From: Mucilaginibacter ginsenosidivorax | GTDB lineage: Bacteria > Bacteroidota > Bacteroidia > Sphingobacteriales > Sphingobacteriaceae | Direction: 5' to 3' | Length of the DNA: 64,000 nt | Assembly: GCF_007971525.1 (NCBI RefSeq) | Contig: NZ_CP042437.1 | Span: 124,001-188,000, forward strand | Part shown: piece after piece, positions 53,668 to 62,168 of the stretch | Numbering within the stretch: the stretch's first letter is position 1 | How the letters are laid out: each line of letters opens with the position of its first letter | Position numbers and translations under genes: made by a program | Notes under the pieces: model-generated | What the model was told of the DNA's origin: nothing | Database searches by the model: none | What the model saw: only the letters and a program-made list of their open reading frames with translations

Positions 53668-53675
53668 GGTGGTGG

Positions 53676-53808
53676 AGAATCAAGAGTTAAGAATCAGGAA
53701 TTAAGACAAAAAATTTAAAACATTTAAGCAAGAGAAAATCAAAAAGAGTCAAAAACAGATAAATCACCTTTGCATTCTCTTGGTTCCTGACTCTTAATTC
53801 TTGACTCT
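53676..53808. repeat. Long imperfect inverted repeat with heptamer-like words
   Basis: The arm at 53676-53706 and the reverse complement of 53778-53808 agree at 26 of 31 positions, and all five differences are transitions. Each arm is made of degenerate 7-base words of the form GAATYAR. The 71-nt middle is A-rich. The element fills the gap between the nitroreductase and E1 genes. I recall similar words between genes of related genomes, but this was not checked. Confidence 0.7.
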
Positions 53809-53810
53809 GC

Positions 53811-56243
53811 TTAATATATCGGCGGAAATTTAGCCGGGTTTGCCTCACTTACAATGGCGTAAACAGCTTCAACAATATCATCAAGGGATGGTTTGCTAAA
53901 GTAGTCGCCGTCTGAACCATATGGCGGCCGGTGCTCTTTCGCAGTCAATGTGCGCGGCTGGCTATCTAACGAGTAATAACCCTTCTGGGCTTCAATTATC
54001 CGCTGAACAATATAAGCTGATGCGGCGCCAGGTACGTCCTCATCAACAACCAGTAGTTTATTTGTTTTTTTTAATGATGTACCGCAAAGGTTCTCCTTGT
54101 CAAACGGATATAAAGTTTGTGGGTCGATAACCTCAATATTGATACCCATTTTTTCCAGCTCCTGGGCGGCTTCTAAAACAATGCGCAAGGTTGAGCCATA
54201 CGATACTACGGTAACATCGGTACCTTCCCTCATAATTTCGGCTTTGCCAAGCGGCACGGTAAACTCGCCAACATTTTCAGGAAGTTTTTCTTTCAGGCGA
54301 TAGCCGTTTAGGCTTTCGATAACCAATGCAGGTTCATCGCCGCGCAACAGCGTGTTGTACATCCCTGCCGCCTGTGTCATATTCCGGGGCACGCAAATAT
54401 GAAACCCGCGCATCGATCCCAATATCATCCCCAGGGGCGAGCCCGAATGCCAGATACCTTCCAGGCGGTGTCCGCGGGTGCGTATAATCAGCGGCGCTTT
54501 TTGCCCGCCGAAAGTACGATAACTAAGGCTGCCAATATCGTCGCAGATAACAGTGATCGCGTATATCAGGTAATCAAGGTATTGAATCTCGGCAATTGGT
54601 TTTAATCCGCGCATGGCCAAGCCCATACCCTGGCCAATGATAGAGGTTTCACGGATACCGGTATCGGTTATTCGTAAATCGCCGTACTTACTTTGCAGGC
54701 CTGCAAATCCCTGGTTTACATCTCCTATGGCGCCTACGTCTTCGCCAAATGCCACAATGGTTTTATCCCTGGCAAAATTGGCATCAAAGCAGGCATTCAA
54801 AACTTCGCGTCCATCTATAGAGCGCGCGTTATCGCTATAGACAGCAGGCACAACAGGCACATAAAGAGGCGATTGTGGCGTATCAGAAAACAGCTTTGTG
54901 TTATACCGCCCATTGGCTTTTACTTTTTCGGCATTTAACCAATTTACCAGCAATTGCCTTTCCGCCGAGGCTTCTTTTGCCGTAGCCCTCAAAGTTTTTC
55001 TCACGGCCGAAACAATTTCCTTACGGCCTGCATCATAGCTTTTGCGCAATTCGGCCACTATCTCTGTCAATTGTTCTTTTACCGAAACACCTTCGGCGTA
55101 TTGCTCAATCATTTTGGCAGCATCTTCCAATTCGGCATTAATCAAGGTTACTAACTCTCCTGCTGCTTCGCGTTGGCAGTCGCGTACATATTTTTTCGCC
55201 TCTGCTTCTAATTCATCCAGTTCTTGTTCGGTTGAAATGGCCGAAGCAATCATCCATTGGCGCATTTTCAGCAAGCAATCGTGCTCATCTTCCCAAGCCA
55301 GGCGGTCTTTTGATTTATATCGTTCATGTGAACCCGAGGTTGAGTGGCCTTGTGGCTGGGTCATCTCGGTAACGTGGATAAGCACCGGAACATGCTCCTC
55401 ACGGCATAAAGTAATGGCACGGGCATAGGTTTCACAAAGGGCTATATAATCCCAGCCTTTTACCTTAAAAATCTCGAAGCCGTTTGAACCATTCTCGCGC
55501 TGAAAACCTTTTAATATTTCAGAAATATCTTCTTTAGTAGTCTGTAGTTTAGCTGGAACCGATATTGCATAAGCATCATCCCAAATAGAAATTGCCATGG
55601 GTACCTGCAACACGCCGGCGGCGTTAAAGCATTCAAAAAAAACACCTTCGGATGTGGCGCCATTGCCTATAGTGCCAAAGGCAACCTCGTTACCATTAAC
55701 CGAAAATTGTTTGAGATATTCCAGTTCCTTATTTTGGCGGTATAGTTTTGAAGCATAAGCCAGCCCCAGCAATCGCGGCATATGGCCACCGGTGGTTGAT
55801 ATATCCGATGAGCAATTCATCGTTTCGGCCTGGTTTATCCAACTGCCATCGGCATTAACAAAACGGGTAGCGTAGTGGCAGTTCATTTGACGGCCAGCCG
55901 AGGCCGGATCTTTTTCTACATCAGGGTGGGCATAAAGCTGGGCAAAAAATTCCCTGAGGTTGCTCATGCCCGTGGCAAACATAAAAGTTTGGTCGCGGTA
56001 ATAGCCTGCACGCCAATCGCCGGCGCGGAATGCTTTGGCCATGGCCAGCTGTGCAACTTCTTTGCCATCGCCAAAAATACCAAACTTGGCCTTGCCCGTT
56101 AATACCTCTTTACGGCCTATAATACTGGCTTGTCTGCTCTCATAACCAATACGATAATCTTCAATAACGATCTTTTTAAAATCATCAAAACTAAGCTCTG
56201 CGGTATCAAATTTACTGGTGGCACGAATTGCAGTTCCAGGCAT
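53811..56243 (-). CDS. Fused alpha/beta E1 component of a 2-oxo acid dehydrogenase
   Basis: 810 residues joining both E1 subunits. Alpha part about 20-400: GKAKFGIFGDGKEV and YYRDQTFMFATG, and the thiamine-diphosphate/Mg motif GNGATSEG with Asn194 where Asp is usual, paired with IWDDAYAIS (Asp222-Asp223 where Asn is usual). Beta part about 475-810: VAFGEDVGAIGDVNQGF and TDTGIRETSIIGQGMGLAMRG. A helical linker lies between. It likely decarboxylates branched-chain 2-oxo acids and acylates lipoyl E2; no E2 or E3 gene is nearby. A similar fused form is known in Bacteroidota. Divergent from the DUF1573 gene. Confidence 0.88.
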   Translation of the reverse strand: MPGTAIRATSKFDTAELSFDDFKKIVIEDYRIGYESRQASIIGRKEVLTGKAKFGIFGDGKEVAQLAMAKAFRAGDWRAGYYRDQTFMFATGMSNLREFFAQLYAHPDVEKDPASAGRQMNCHYATRFVNADGSWINQAETMNCSSDISTTGGHMPRLLGLAYASKLYRQNKELEYLKQFSVNGNEVAFGTIGNGATSEGVFFECFNAAGVLQVPMAISIWDDAYAISVPAKLQTTKEDISEILKGFQRENGSNGFEIFKVKGWDYIALCETYARAITLCREEHVPVLIHVTEMTQPQGHSTSGSHERYKSKDRLAWEDEHDCLLKMRQWMIASAISTEQELDELEAEAKKYVRDCQREAAGELVTLINAELEDAAKMIEQYAEGVSVKEQLTEIVAELRKSYDAGRKEIVSAVRKTLRATAKEASAERQLLVNWLNAEKVKANGRYNTKLFSDTPQSPLYVPVVPAVYSDNARSIDGREVLNACFDANFARDKTIVAFGEDVGAIGDVNQGFAGLQSKYGDLRITDTGIRETSIIGQGMGLAMRGLKPIAEIQYLDYLIYAITVICDDIGSLSYRTFGGQKAPLIIRTRGHRLEGIWHSGSPLGMILGSMRGFHICVPRNMTQAAGMYNTLLRGDEPALVIESLNGYRLKEKLPENVGEFTVPLGKAEIMREGTDVTVVSYGSTLRIVLEAAQELEKMGINIEVIDPQTLYPFDKENLCGTSLKKTNKLLVVDEDVPGAASAYIVQRIIEAQKGYYSLDSQPRTLTAKEHRPPYGSDGDYFSKPSLDDIVEAVYAIVSEANPAKFPPIY

Positions 56244-56330
56244 ATAAAATTTCGTTTAGACGGTAAAATTATAAAATTCTATTCTGTATTTGGTATAGTA
56301 ACACTTAAAACATGAAGTATTGCTAATAGT

Positions 56331-56360
56331 TTTGTTATTACGTTAAACCTTTTATATTTG
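56331..56360 (+). promoter_or_regulatory. Consensus Bacteroidota promoter of the DUF1573 gene
   Basis: TTTG at 56331-56334 and TATATTTG at 56353-56360, separated by 18 nt, match the Bacteroidota TTTG / TAnnTTTG promoter exactly. The ATG at 56380 follows 19 nt later. This is the best promoter in the window. Confidence 0.7.
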
Positions 56361-56379
56361 TAATAATCAAATATAGCAT

Positions 56380-56778
56380 ATGAAAAAGATATTAATGATC
56401 TGCGCAGTTGTTTTAGGTTTTGCCTTCACTGCATCGGCACAAGATAACCAAAAAGCCGAGTTTAAATTCAACGAAGAAAAGCACGACTTTGGTAAAGTAC
56501 CCCAGGGAACACCTGTTACTACTGTTTTTGAATTTACAAACATTGGTAAAGAGCCACTTATACTTACGGAAGTAAGGCCAACCTGCGGCTGTACCATTGC
56601 CGATTATACCAAAACGCCTGTAAAAAGCGGTGATAAAGGTTTAATTAAAATCACTTACAATGCTGCAGTAGCTGCCCCGTTTAACAAAACCATTGTAGTT
56701 AAATCAAATGCGGTTACGCCCGAAAAGTACTTGAATATTATAGGCGAGGTTATTGCCAAACCAGCTTCAAGCAAATAA
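56380..56778 (+). CDS. Secreted DUF1573 domain protein
   Basis: 132 residues: a signal peptide (1-20, TASAQ), then an immunoglobulin-like DUF1573 domain with FNEEKHDFGKVPQGTPV, FEFTNIGKEPLILTEVRPTC and the CGCT motif, ending NAVTPEKYLNIIGEV. Family members are abundant small secreted proteins in Bacteroidota of unknown role. It stands alone, with its own consensus promoter and a clear terminator. Confidence 0.9.
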   Translation: MKKILMICAVVLGFAFTASAQDNQKAEFKFNEEKHDFGKVPQGTPVTTVFEFTNIGKEPLILTEVRPTCGCTIADYTKTPVKSGDKGLIKITYNAAVAAPFNKTIVVKSNAVTPEKYLNIIGEVIAKPASSK

Positions 56779-56792
56779 ACAGCCCCCCAAAG

Positions 56793-56809
56793 CCTCCCCG
56801 AAAGGGAGG
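56793..56809. repeat. Small REP-like palindrome
   Basis: CCTCCC at 56793-56798 pairs with GGGAGG at 56804-56809 around CGAAA, within a C-rich/G-rich stretch starting 56782. Similar C-run/G-run palindromes occur between genes in many Bacteroidota, from memory. It lies between the DUF1573 stop and the true terminator. Confidence 0.45.
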
Positions 56810-56825
56810 ACTTAAAAAAATATTG

Positions 56826-56851
56826 AACACCGCTATGCGGTGTTTTTTTTT
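56826..56851 (+). terminator. Rho-independent terminator of the DUF1573 gene
   Basis: A perfect 8-bp stem (AACACCGC at 56826-56833 with 56837-56844), a 3-nt loop and an unbroken T-run from 56843 to 56851. It ends the DUF1573 transcript before the aminotransferase gene. Confidence 0.92.
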
Positions 56852-56927
56852 GCATTTTGAAATTCAACTGACAATAATTAAAACGAATCCGGCCTTTATC
56901 TGCTTTCGGGGGCGGATTTTTTTTTAG

Positions 56928-56935
56928 TAATTTTG
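56928..56935 (+). promoter_or_regulatory. TAnnTTTG box abutting the aminotransferase start
   Basis: TAATTTTG matches the -7 consensus and ends 3 nt before the ATG at 56939, so the transcript would start at about that ATG. A leaderless message is possible. No -33 TTTG is seen at the right distance. Confidence 0.35.
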
Positions 56936-56938
56936 CAC

Positions 56939-58165
56939 ATGCCAAAAATATCTCAGAAAGGGCAGCGAATGCCCGCATCTCCTATTCGTAAATTAACACC
57001 TTATGCTGATCAGGCTAAGCTGGAAGGCAAAAAAGTGTACCATTTAAATATTGGGCAGCCAGATATTGAAACGCCTGAAGGCATGTTAAATGCCATTAAA
57101 AACATTGATTTTAAAGTTTGGGCTTATACCCCATCCGAGGGTACTTTAAGCTATCGCAAAAAGCTTACAGAATACTACAATAAACTGGGTTACAATATTA
57201 CCCCGGATAATATCATTGTAACCACCGGCGGTTCGGAAGCCATTACCATTGCCATGATGGCCTGTTTAGATTCGGGCGACGAGGTAATCATCCCGGAGCC
57301 TTTTTATGCCAATTACAATGGATTTGCAAGCCAGAGCGATATTGTGGTAAAACCTATCCTATCTTACATTGATAACGGATTTGCCCTGCCCCCTATCAGC
57401 GAATTTGAAAAGCTCATTACTGATAAAACCAAAGCTATTATCATTTGCAATCCTAACAATCCAACGGGATACCTATACTCGCAGGAAGAACTGGAGGCAT
57501 TAAAGGAATTGTGCTTAAAGTATGACCTTTACCTGTTTTCGGACGAGGCCTACCGCGAGTTTTGCTACGATGGCCGTAAATTTATTTCGCCTATGCATTT
57601 AGATGGGTTGGATGATAACGTGGTGGTTATGGATACCGTAAGCAAGCGTTACAGCGCATGCGGCGCCCGTTTAGGCTGCCTGATTACTAAAAATGCAGCA
57701 TTACGTACGGCAGCATTAAAATTTGCCCAGGCCCGTTTGAGTGCAGGCATGGTTGAACAAATTGCCGGCGAGGCCGCCGTTGATACGCCCGATGAATATT
57801 TTGAGGCCGTAAATAAAGAGTATACCAGCAGGAGAAATACCCTGGTAACCGCCTTAAATAATATTGATGGCGTTTACTGTCCTAATCCTGGCGGCGCATT
57901 TTATGTAGTGGCCCAGCTGCCTATTGACAATGCCGATAAGTTTTGCCAATGGATGCTGGAAACCTTCAGTTACAACAATCAAACTGTAATGATGGCACCC
58001 GCAACAGGTTTCTACAGTACACCGGGTGCCGGCACAAATGAAGTACGCATGGCCTATGTACTCAATAATGACGACTTAAAAAGCGCCATGATTTGTTTGG
58101 AGGAGGCATTGAAGGTTTATCCCGGAAAGGTAGAAGCTACGGAGCAGCTTGCCGCTAAAAATTAG
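56939..58165 (+). CDS. Class I/II PLP-dependent aminotransferase
   Basis: 408 residues from the ATG at 56939 (MPKISQKGQRMPASP). This start matches the usual family opening as I recall it; an internal ATG at 56969 has a better ribosome site (gaaagg). Fold-type I features: YHLNIGQPDIETP, TTGGSEA, CNPNNPTGYLYSQEEL, SDEAYREF, and the PLP lysine in DTVSKRYSACGARLG. It resembles aspartate/aromatic-type aminotransferases of Bacteroidota; substrate uncertain. A hairpin terminator shared with the convergent gene follows. Confidence 0.88.
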   Translation: MPKISQKGQRMPASPIRKLTPYADQAKLEGKKVYHLNIGQPDIETPEGMLNAIKNIDFKVWAYTPSEGTLSYRKKLTEYYNKLGYNITPDNIIVTTGGSEAITIAMMACLDSGDEVIIPEPFYANYNGFASQSDIVVKPILSYIDNGFALPPISEFEKLITDKTKAIIICNPNNPTGYLYSQEELEALKELCLKYDLYLFSDEAYREFCYDGRKFISPMHLDGLDDNVVVMDTVSKRYSACGARLGCLITKNAALRTAALKFAQARLSAGMVEQIAGEAAVDTPDEYFEAVNKEYTSRRNTLVTALNNIDGVYCPNPGGAFYVVAQLPIDNADKFCQWMLETFSYNNQTVMMAPATGFYSTPGAGTNEVRMAYVLNNDDLKSAMICLEEALKVYPGKVEATEQLAAKN

Positions 58166-58200
58166 CGATTTTCAGTTCGCATTTATTTTATAATACTTTA

Positions 58201-58233
58201 CAACAAAACCTGGCTTACCGCCGGGTTTTGTTG
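58201..58233. terminator. Convergent bidirectional hairpin terminator
   Basis: The 14-base arm at 58201-58214 pairs with 58220-58233 (one G-T wobble) around TTACC. The outer parts of the arms are A- or T-rich, giving U-rich ends in both directions. It lies between the aminotransferase stop (58165) and the PEP-mutase-family stop (58251). Confidence 0.8.
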
Positions 58234-58250
58234 CTTAACAAGATTGTTTT

Positions 58251-59096
58251 TTAACGCTCCCCGAATAATTTATTCAAATTGCCATATGGTGTTGCATGGT
58301 CGGCATAGCTAAAAGTACCGTGTTGAAGTATCTCTTCTGCCGCCCGGAAAACCGCCCCATAAGCTGCCCTAATGAGCGATGACCCGATGCTCACCCGTTT
58401 CACTCCAATATCTTCGAGCATATTTAACGAAAAGCTACTGCCCGACAGGCCCATAACTACATTAACCGGAAGTGGTGCTACCGCCTTAACTACAGCCTCA
58501 ATTTCCTGGCGCGTTTTAAGGCCGGGCGCAAATAACACATCGGCGCCGGCATCGGCAAAAGCCACAAGCCGTGCGATAGTATCCTTTAAGTCGGGCCGGC
58601 CGTATATCAAATTTTCGGCCCTTGCGGTTAGCGTGAATGGATGCGACTGATTTCTGGCAGCCTTTACGGCGGCCTTCACCCGTTCAACAGCCAATGCAAA
58701 CGGGTAAATGGGATCGGCCGGATTGCCGGTGGCATCTTCAATAGAACCTCCTGCTAAACCGATATTTGCAGCAAGGTTAATCGTTTCAGCACAAACCATC
58801 GGGTCGTCGCCGTAACCATTTTCCAGGTCGGCAGATACGGGTAAACTGGTAGCGGAAATAATGCCTTTTGCATTCTGCAGGGTTTCTTCCCGGGTAACTG
58901 AAGCATGCCCGTCTGGCTTAGCCAATGAAAAGGCAACTCCGGCACTTGTTGTAGCAAGCGCCTTAAATCCCAATGTTTCCAAAATCATTGCCGATCCCAC
59001 GTCCCAGGGATTAGGGGCTACAAAAATACCTGCCCTTTGATGCAGCATTTTAAACTCATTGGCCCTGGCTTCAAATAAATTTGCTGTAGATTTCAT
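58251..59096 (-). CDS. Isocitrate lyase / PEP mutase superfamily enzyme
   Basis: 281 residues, a TIM-barrel of the ICL/PEPM superfamily: FVAPNPWDVGSAMILETLG, ATTSAGVAFSLAKPDG, the metal-site stretch SADLENGYGDDP, and GGSIEDATG. The catalytic KKCGH-type loop of isocitrate lyases is absent, so it belongs to the PEP mutase / carboxyphosphonoenolpyruvate-like branch with unknown substrate. No phosphonate genes are nearby. Monocistronic. Confidence 0.85.
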   Translation of the reverse strand: MKSTANLFEARANEFKMLHQRAGIFVAPNPWDVGSAMILETLGFKALATTSAGVAFSLAKPDGHASVTREETLQNAKGIISATSLPVSADLENGYGDDPMVCAETINLAANIGLAGGSIEDATGNPADPIYPFALAVERVKAAVKAARNQSHPFTLTARAENLIYGRPDLKDTIARLVAFADAGADVLFAPGLKTRQEIEAVVKAVAPLPVNVVMGLSGSSFSLNMLEDIGVKRVSIGSSLIRAAYGAVFRAAEEILQHGTFSYADHATPYGNLNKLFGER

Positions 59097-59257
59097 ACGA
59101 TTATTGGTTATTGGATAACAGCAAATCTATTGGATATTTATGATTTGGGGCATTACTATTTAAACATGGCAGTTTAAGCTTGGATGAGCAAGAGCTGCAA
59201 TTTATTCCTTTTTAAAAAAATTGACAGCATTTTAAATATTTAACTTATTTTCAACCA

Positions 59258-59848
59258 ATGAGTAAACTAAACAAGGCTTTTGAGCTATTTGACGCTTATA
59301 ACAAGCAAGATCCCCGTGGCTTTACCTGGGAGGGTGTAACTGAGCCGCAGGAATACTTTTTTGCCATTAAATTATATGAATGGGTTTCAAAATTAGATCC
59401 TGATGCTGGTGAAGAGTTGCTATTGGCATCCCGAAGTCAGCACATTGGCAGGTGGGAAATTCCGCGTGAAGATTATCCTGAAGGACGTGAGCCATACCTG
59501 AAATGGCGCAAAGACCTGGCCCTGCACCATGCCACCATTGCAAGCCGTTTAATGAAAGATGCTGGTTATGGTAATGAGACATCAGATCGGGTTGAACAAA
59601 TAATCCTAAAAAAACGAATTAAGGTTGACGCTGATGTACAAACCATGGAGAATGCACTTTGCCTGGTATTCCTGCAATTACAATACGAAGAATTCAGAAA
59701 AAAATACATGGATGATCCTGAGAAAATCATAAATATTCTTCGGAAATCATTATTAAAAATGGACAGTCACGGGCATCAGTTCGCACTAAAATTGCCGTAT
59801 TCAGAAAACGGATTAGCGTTGATTAATGAGGCCTTAAGCAGGTTGTAA
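59258..59848 (+). CDS. DUF4202 domain protein
   Basis: 196 residues. The arrangement of DFYxAD-like and His-containing stretches (SRSQHIGRWEIPREDYPEGR, LALHHATIASRLMKDAGYG, then VQTMENALCLVFLQLQYEEF) fits DUF4202, a helical family that resembles HD-domain proteins. No enzyme activity is established to my knowledge. It stands alone. Confidence 0.8.
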   Translation: MSKLNKAFELFDAYNKQDPRGFTWEGVTEPQEYFFAIKLYEWVSKLDPDAGEELLLASRSQHIGRWEIPREDYPEGREPYLKWRKDLALHHATIASRLMKDAGYGNETSDRVEQIILKKRIKVDADVQTMENALCLVFLQLQYEEFRKKYMDDPEKIINILRKSLLKMDSHGHQFALKLPYSENGLALINEALSRL

Positions 59849-60000
59849 TTAATTTTATGGACCGGCAGGTTTATAAACACTCCCAATGATGACGCCTTAT
59901 AAAATAAAGGTGACTATTTTGTTTTGTATCTGTTTTTTGAATTACCGATATTGGAAATAAAAACAAGGCTGCTTTTTCTCCAACTTAACAACGTAAAACG

Positions 60001-60393
60001 ATGTCAAAGCTTTACTTCATTTCGCCTTTTTTTATTGTTTCCGATGTAACTGATTCGGTTGATTTCTATGTAACTAAACTGGGCTTTGAAGTGCGATACA
60101 TGGGGCCAGAGGGTGATCCGTTTTTTGCTATGGTTGGCCGCGGACCCGTTTCCTTAATGCTAAAGGCCATTACACCCGACATAAAACCCATGCCTAACCC
60201 TACCCGGCACGAATGGGCCGCCTGGGACGCATATATTTCTACCGAAGATCCTGATGCCTTATTTGAAGAATTCAGCCGGGCCGATATAACGTTCCGAAAA
60301 CCCATACACAACAATGGCGACGGGTTGCGCGGGTTTGAAGTGACAGACGCCGATGGCTATGTTTTATTTTTTGGAAGGCCTATCGTAGCCTAA
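60001..60393 (+). CDS. VOC family (glyoxalase/bleomycin resistance-like) protein
   Basis: 130 residues with the VOC pattern: FFIVSDVTDSVDFYVTKLGFEV at the start, EWAAWDAYISTEDPDALF in the middle and LRGFEVTDADGYVLFFGRP at the end. The His in TRHEWAAW and the Glu in RGFEVTD are candidate metal ligands. Substrate unknown. Its 3' end overlaps the convergent zinc-ribbon gene by 30 bp. Confidence 0.83.
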   Translation: MSKLYFISPFFIVSDVTDSVDFYVTKLGFEVRYMGPEGDPFFAMVGRGPVSLMLKAITPDIKPMPNPTRHEWAAWDAYISTEDPDALFEEFSRADITFRKPIHNNGDGLRGFEVTDADGYVLFFGRPIVA

Positions 60394-61281
60394 AAGTAGC
60401 CCTTTATAAATTTGAAGCTGCCTTTTTAGCGCTGCCTGTTGTGTGCGGGTTACAGTTACAACATCATAGTATTTATCGCCATCGTATCTAACCTTTGCTT
60501 TTTTTGAAATAGCTATTCTTACCAGCATGGAAAGGTTCGGCTCCGGGACTTCTTCATCGCTCCATTCCCATATCGCTCCATCGCCGCTATCTCTTTTAAA
60601 ATCAGGTGCGTAATCAAAATTTTCGCCACCAGCATTAAAGGTCATATTTTTTATGAATAACCAATCCTTTGAGGTGTATTGAGTGGTAAACCTGAGTGTG
60701 TAACTGCTATCCTCCTTACTAATATAGGCGAATATGCCATTGATATTCACATAACGTGGAGAGCTTTGATCATAGATAAATGTATTGCCCGAAAACTGAT
60801 CATGCTTTTTGCGCGCATTGCGATAAAGTTTTCTGAACGTTGCGGCATCCACTACAATTGGAGACAATTCCGTGGGTGCAAATTTCGCCGAAGCACCTTG
60901 TTTTCCTTCATTACTAACTGCTCCCGCGCTGTCTTTCTTCAACTTATTGACCAAGGCAGCGCTGTCAATGGCAGCCGAATCGGCTGTATTATTAGTGTTA
61001 TTTTGAACCGCGTAATTATGGATTGTGGCTATCAGCCCTATTAACACAAGGACGCATATGATAATGACCGCTCCAGAATTAACGTTTTTTTCCTGTTGAA
61101 CTGCTTGATTCACACGTGAAGTTTCAACAGGTTGGAAGGATTCTTCATCCTCATTTAATGGCGTGGCAGCTGGCGGGGCCTCATTTGTCGCGGTTTCAAA
61201 TACGCTGCCACAGTAAGCACATTTTATAGCACTGCCCGTTTCATTTTCCAATTCCGCGCCACAGTTTTTACATTTATCCAT
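60364..61281 (-). CDS. Zinc-ribbon single-span membrane protein
   Basis: 305 residues: an N-terminal zinc ribbon (CKNCGAEL, then CAYCGS), a Glu/Pro-rich linker, one membrane helix at about 75-98 (VIIICVLVLIGLIATI) and a C-terminal domain of about 200 residues that I do not recognise. The ribbon should face the cytoplasm. Last gene of the minus-strand zinc-ribbon operon; the N-terminal 95 residues have a decayed copy at 61885-62163. Its last 30 bp overlap the VOC gene tail to tail. Confidence 0.75.
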   Translation of the reverse strand: MDKCKNCGAELENETGSAIKCAYCGSVFETATNEAPPAATPLNEDEESFQPVETSRVNQAVQQEKNVNSGAVIIICVLVLIGLIATIHNYAVQNNTNNTADSAAIDSAALVNKLKKDSAGAVSNEGKQGASAKFAPTELSPIVVDAATFRKLYRNARKKHDQFSGNTFIYDQSSPRYVNINGIFAYISKEDSSYTLRFTTQYTSKDWLFIKNMTFNAGGENFDYAPDFKRDSGDGAIWEWSDEEVPEPNLSMLVRIAISKKAKVRYDGDKYYDVVTVTRTQQAALKRQLQIYKGLLLGYDRPSKK

Positions 61282-61295
61282 TTAGCATATAATTA

Positions 61296-61796
61296 CTATT
61301 TGCCAACTTGTGCTTTTCTTAATATCTTTTCGTCTACTATATACAGTATAGTATAAAAAGCAACAATTATCCCGAAGCGTATAAGCCAGTTGCGGTCAAA
61401 TATTGGGCTAAAATATTTTTTATTATTACCCGCTACATCAATGGAAAATATGCGGCATACCGTGGCGCCAACAACATCCCATAAAAACCATACTATAGGT
61501 AAAAAGAAAAAAATTGGAGAAAGTGATGTTCTTATACGTCCATACCTTCTACCTTTTTCAACCCGTGCTGCATACATTTCACTTGTTTCACCTTCTTCAC
61601 GGAGAATTATAGATGGATTTTTTTTATTCAATTCATCTAATTGCTTATCGGTTTCTGTTAGCAGGTCCTCGGCCTCTTTAATAGTTATTTTAAACTTTTC
61701 TGCTTTCTCACTGTAATAAGGGGTTCCGCAATACCCACACTGGTCACCATATTCATCCAATTCGGCGCCGCATCCTTTACATGTACCTAACTGCAT
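61296..61796 (-). CDS. Zinc-ribbon two-span membrane protein
   Basis: 166 residues: a zinc ribbon (CKGCGAEL, CGYCGTPYY), a charged coiled-coil-like helix (about 35-62, EKFKITIKEAEDLLTETDKQ), then two membrane helices (near 92-112 and 138-158). No enzymatic motif. It lies 14 bp before the next zinc-ribbon gene on the same strand. Function unknown; its context suggests a membrane-stress or scaffold role. Confidence 0.72.
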   Translation of the reverse strand: MQLGTCKGCGAELDEYGDQCGYCGTPYYSEKAEKFKITIKEAEDLLTETDKQLDELNKKNPSIILREEGETSEMYAARVEKGRRYGRIRTSLSPIFFFLPIVWFLWDVVGATVCRIFSIDVAGNNKKYFSPIFDRNWLIRFGIIVAFYTILYIVDEKILRKAQVGK

Positions 61797-61884
61797 ATTC
61801 TTTTTATTTTATGTTAAATTCTGAATAGTTATTTATAGCTCTTTTGCGAGTTCGACAAAAGCTATCTTTTGGCCGATTTCGGAT

Positions 61885-62163
61885 TCAATATTCAATGGCG
61901 TAATTATGGATTGTGGCTATCAGCCCTATCAAAACAAGCACACATATGATGATTGCCCCAGAATTAATGTTTTTTTCCTGTCTGACTGCTCGATATACCC
62001 GTGAAGTTTCAATAGGCCGTAAGGCTTCTTCATCCTCGCTTAATGGCGCGGAAGCATGCGATTCCTCATTCATTGCGGTTTCAGCACATTTTATAGAAGT
62101 AGAAGTCCCGGCTTCCAGTTCGGCACCACAATTACTATATTTACTTAGTTTCCGGGAATCCAT
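61885..62163 (-). pseudogene. Decayed partial duplicate of the 60364-61281 zinc-ribbon gene
   Basis: A 92-residue frame parallels the first 95 residues of the 60364-61281 protein, including the helix SGAIIICVLVLIGLIATI and the linker (ETSRVYRAVRQEKN). The zinc ribbon is broken: the first CxxC reads SNC with only one Cys left, and the second knuckle has lost its CGSVFE segment. It stops just after the membrane helix and lacks the 200-residue C-terminal domain. The DNA match is visible by eye (for example gcgtaattatggattgtgg in both). A short membrane peptide could still be made. Confidence 0.7.
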
Positions 62164-62168
62164 GAACT

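Noticed and set aside
53921..56102. Several 65-130 codon plus-strand frames across the E1 gene
   Set aside because: They are antisense shadows of a well-supported 810-residue coding sequence.
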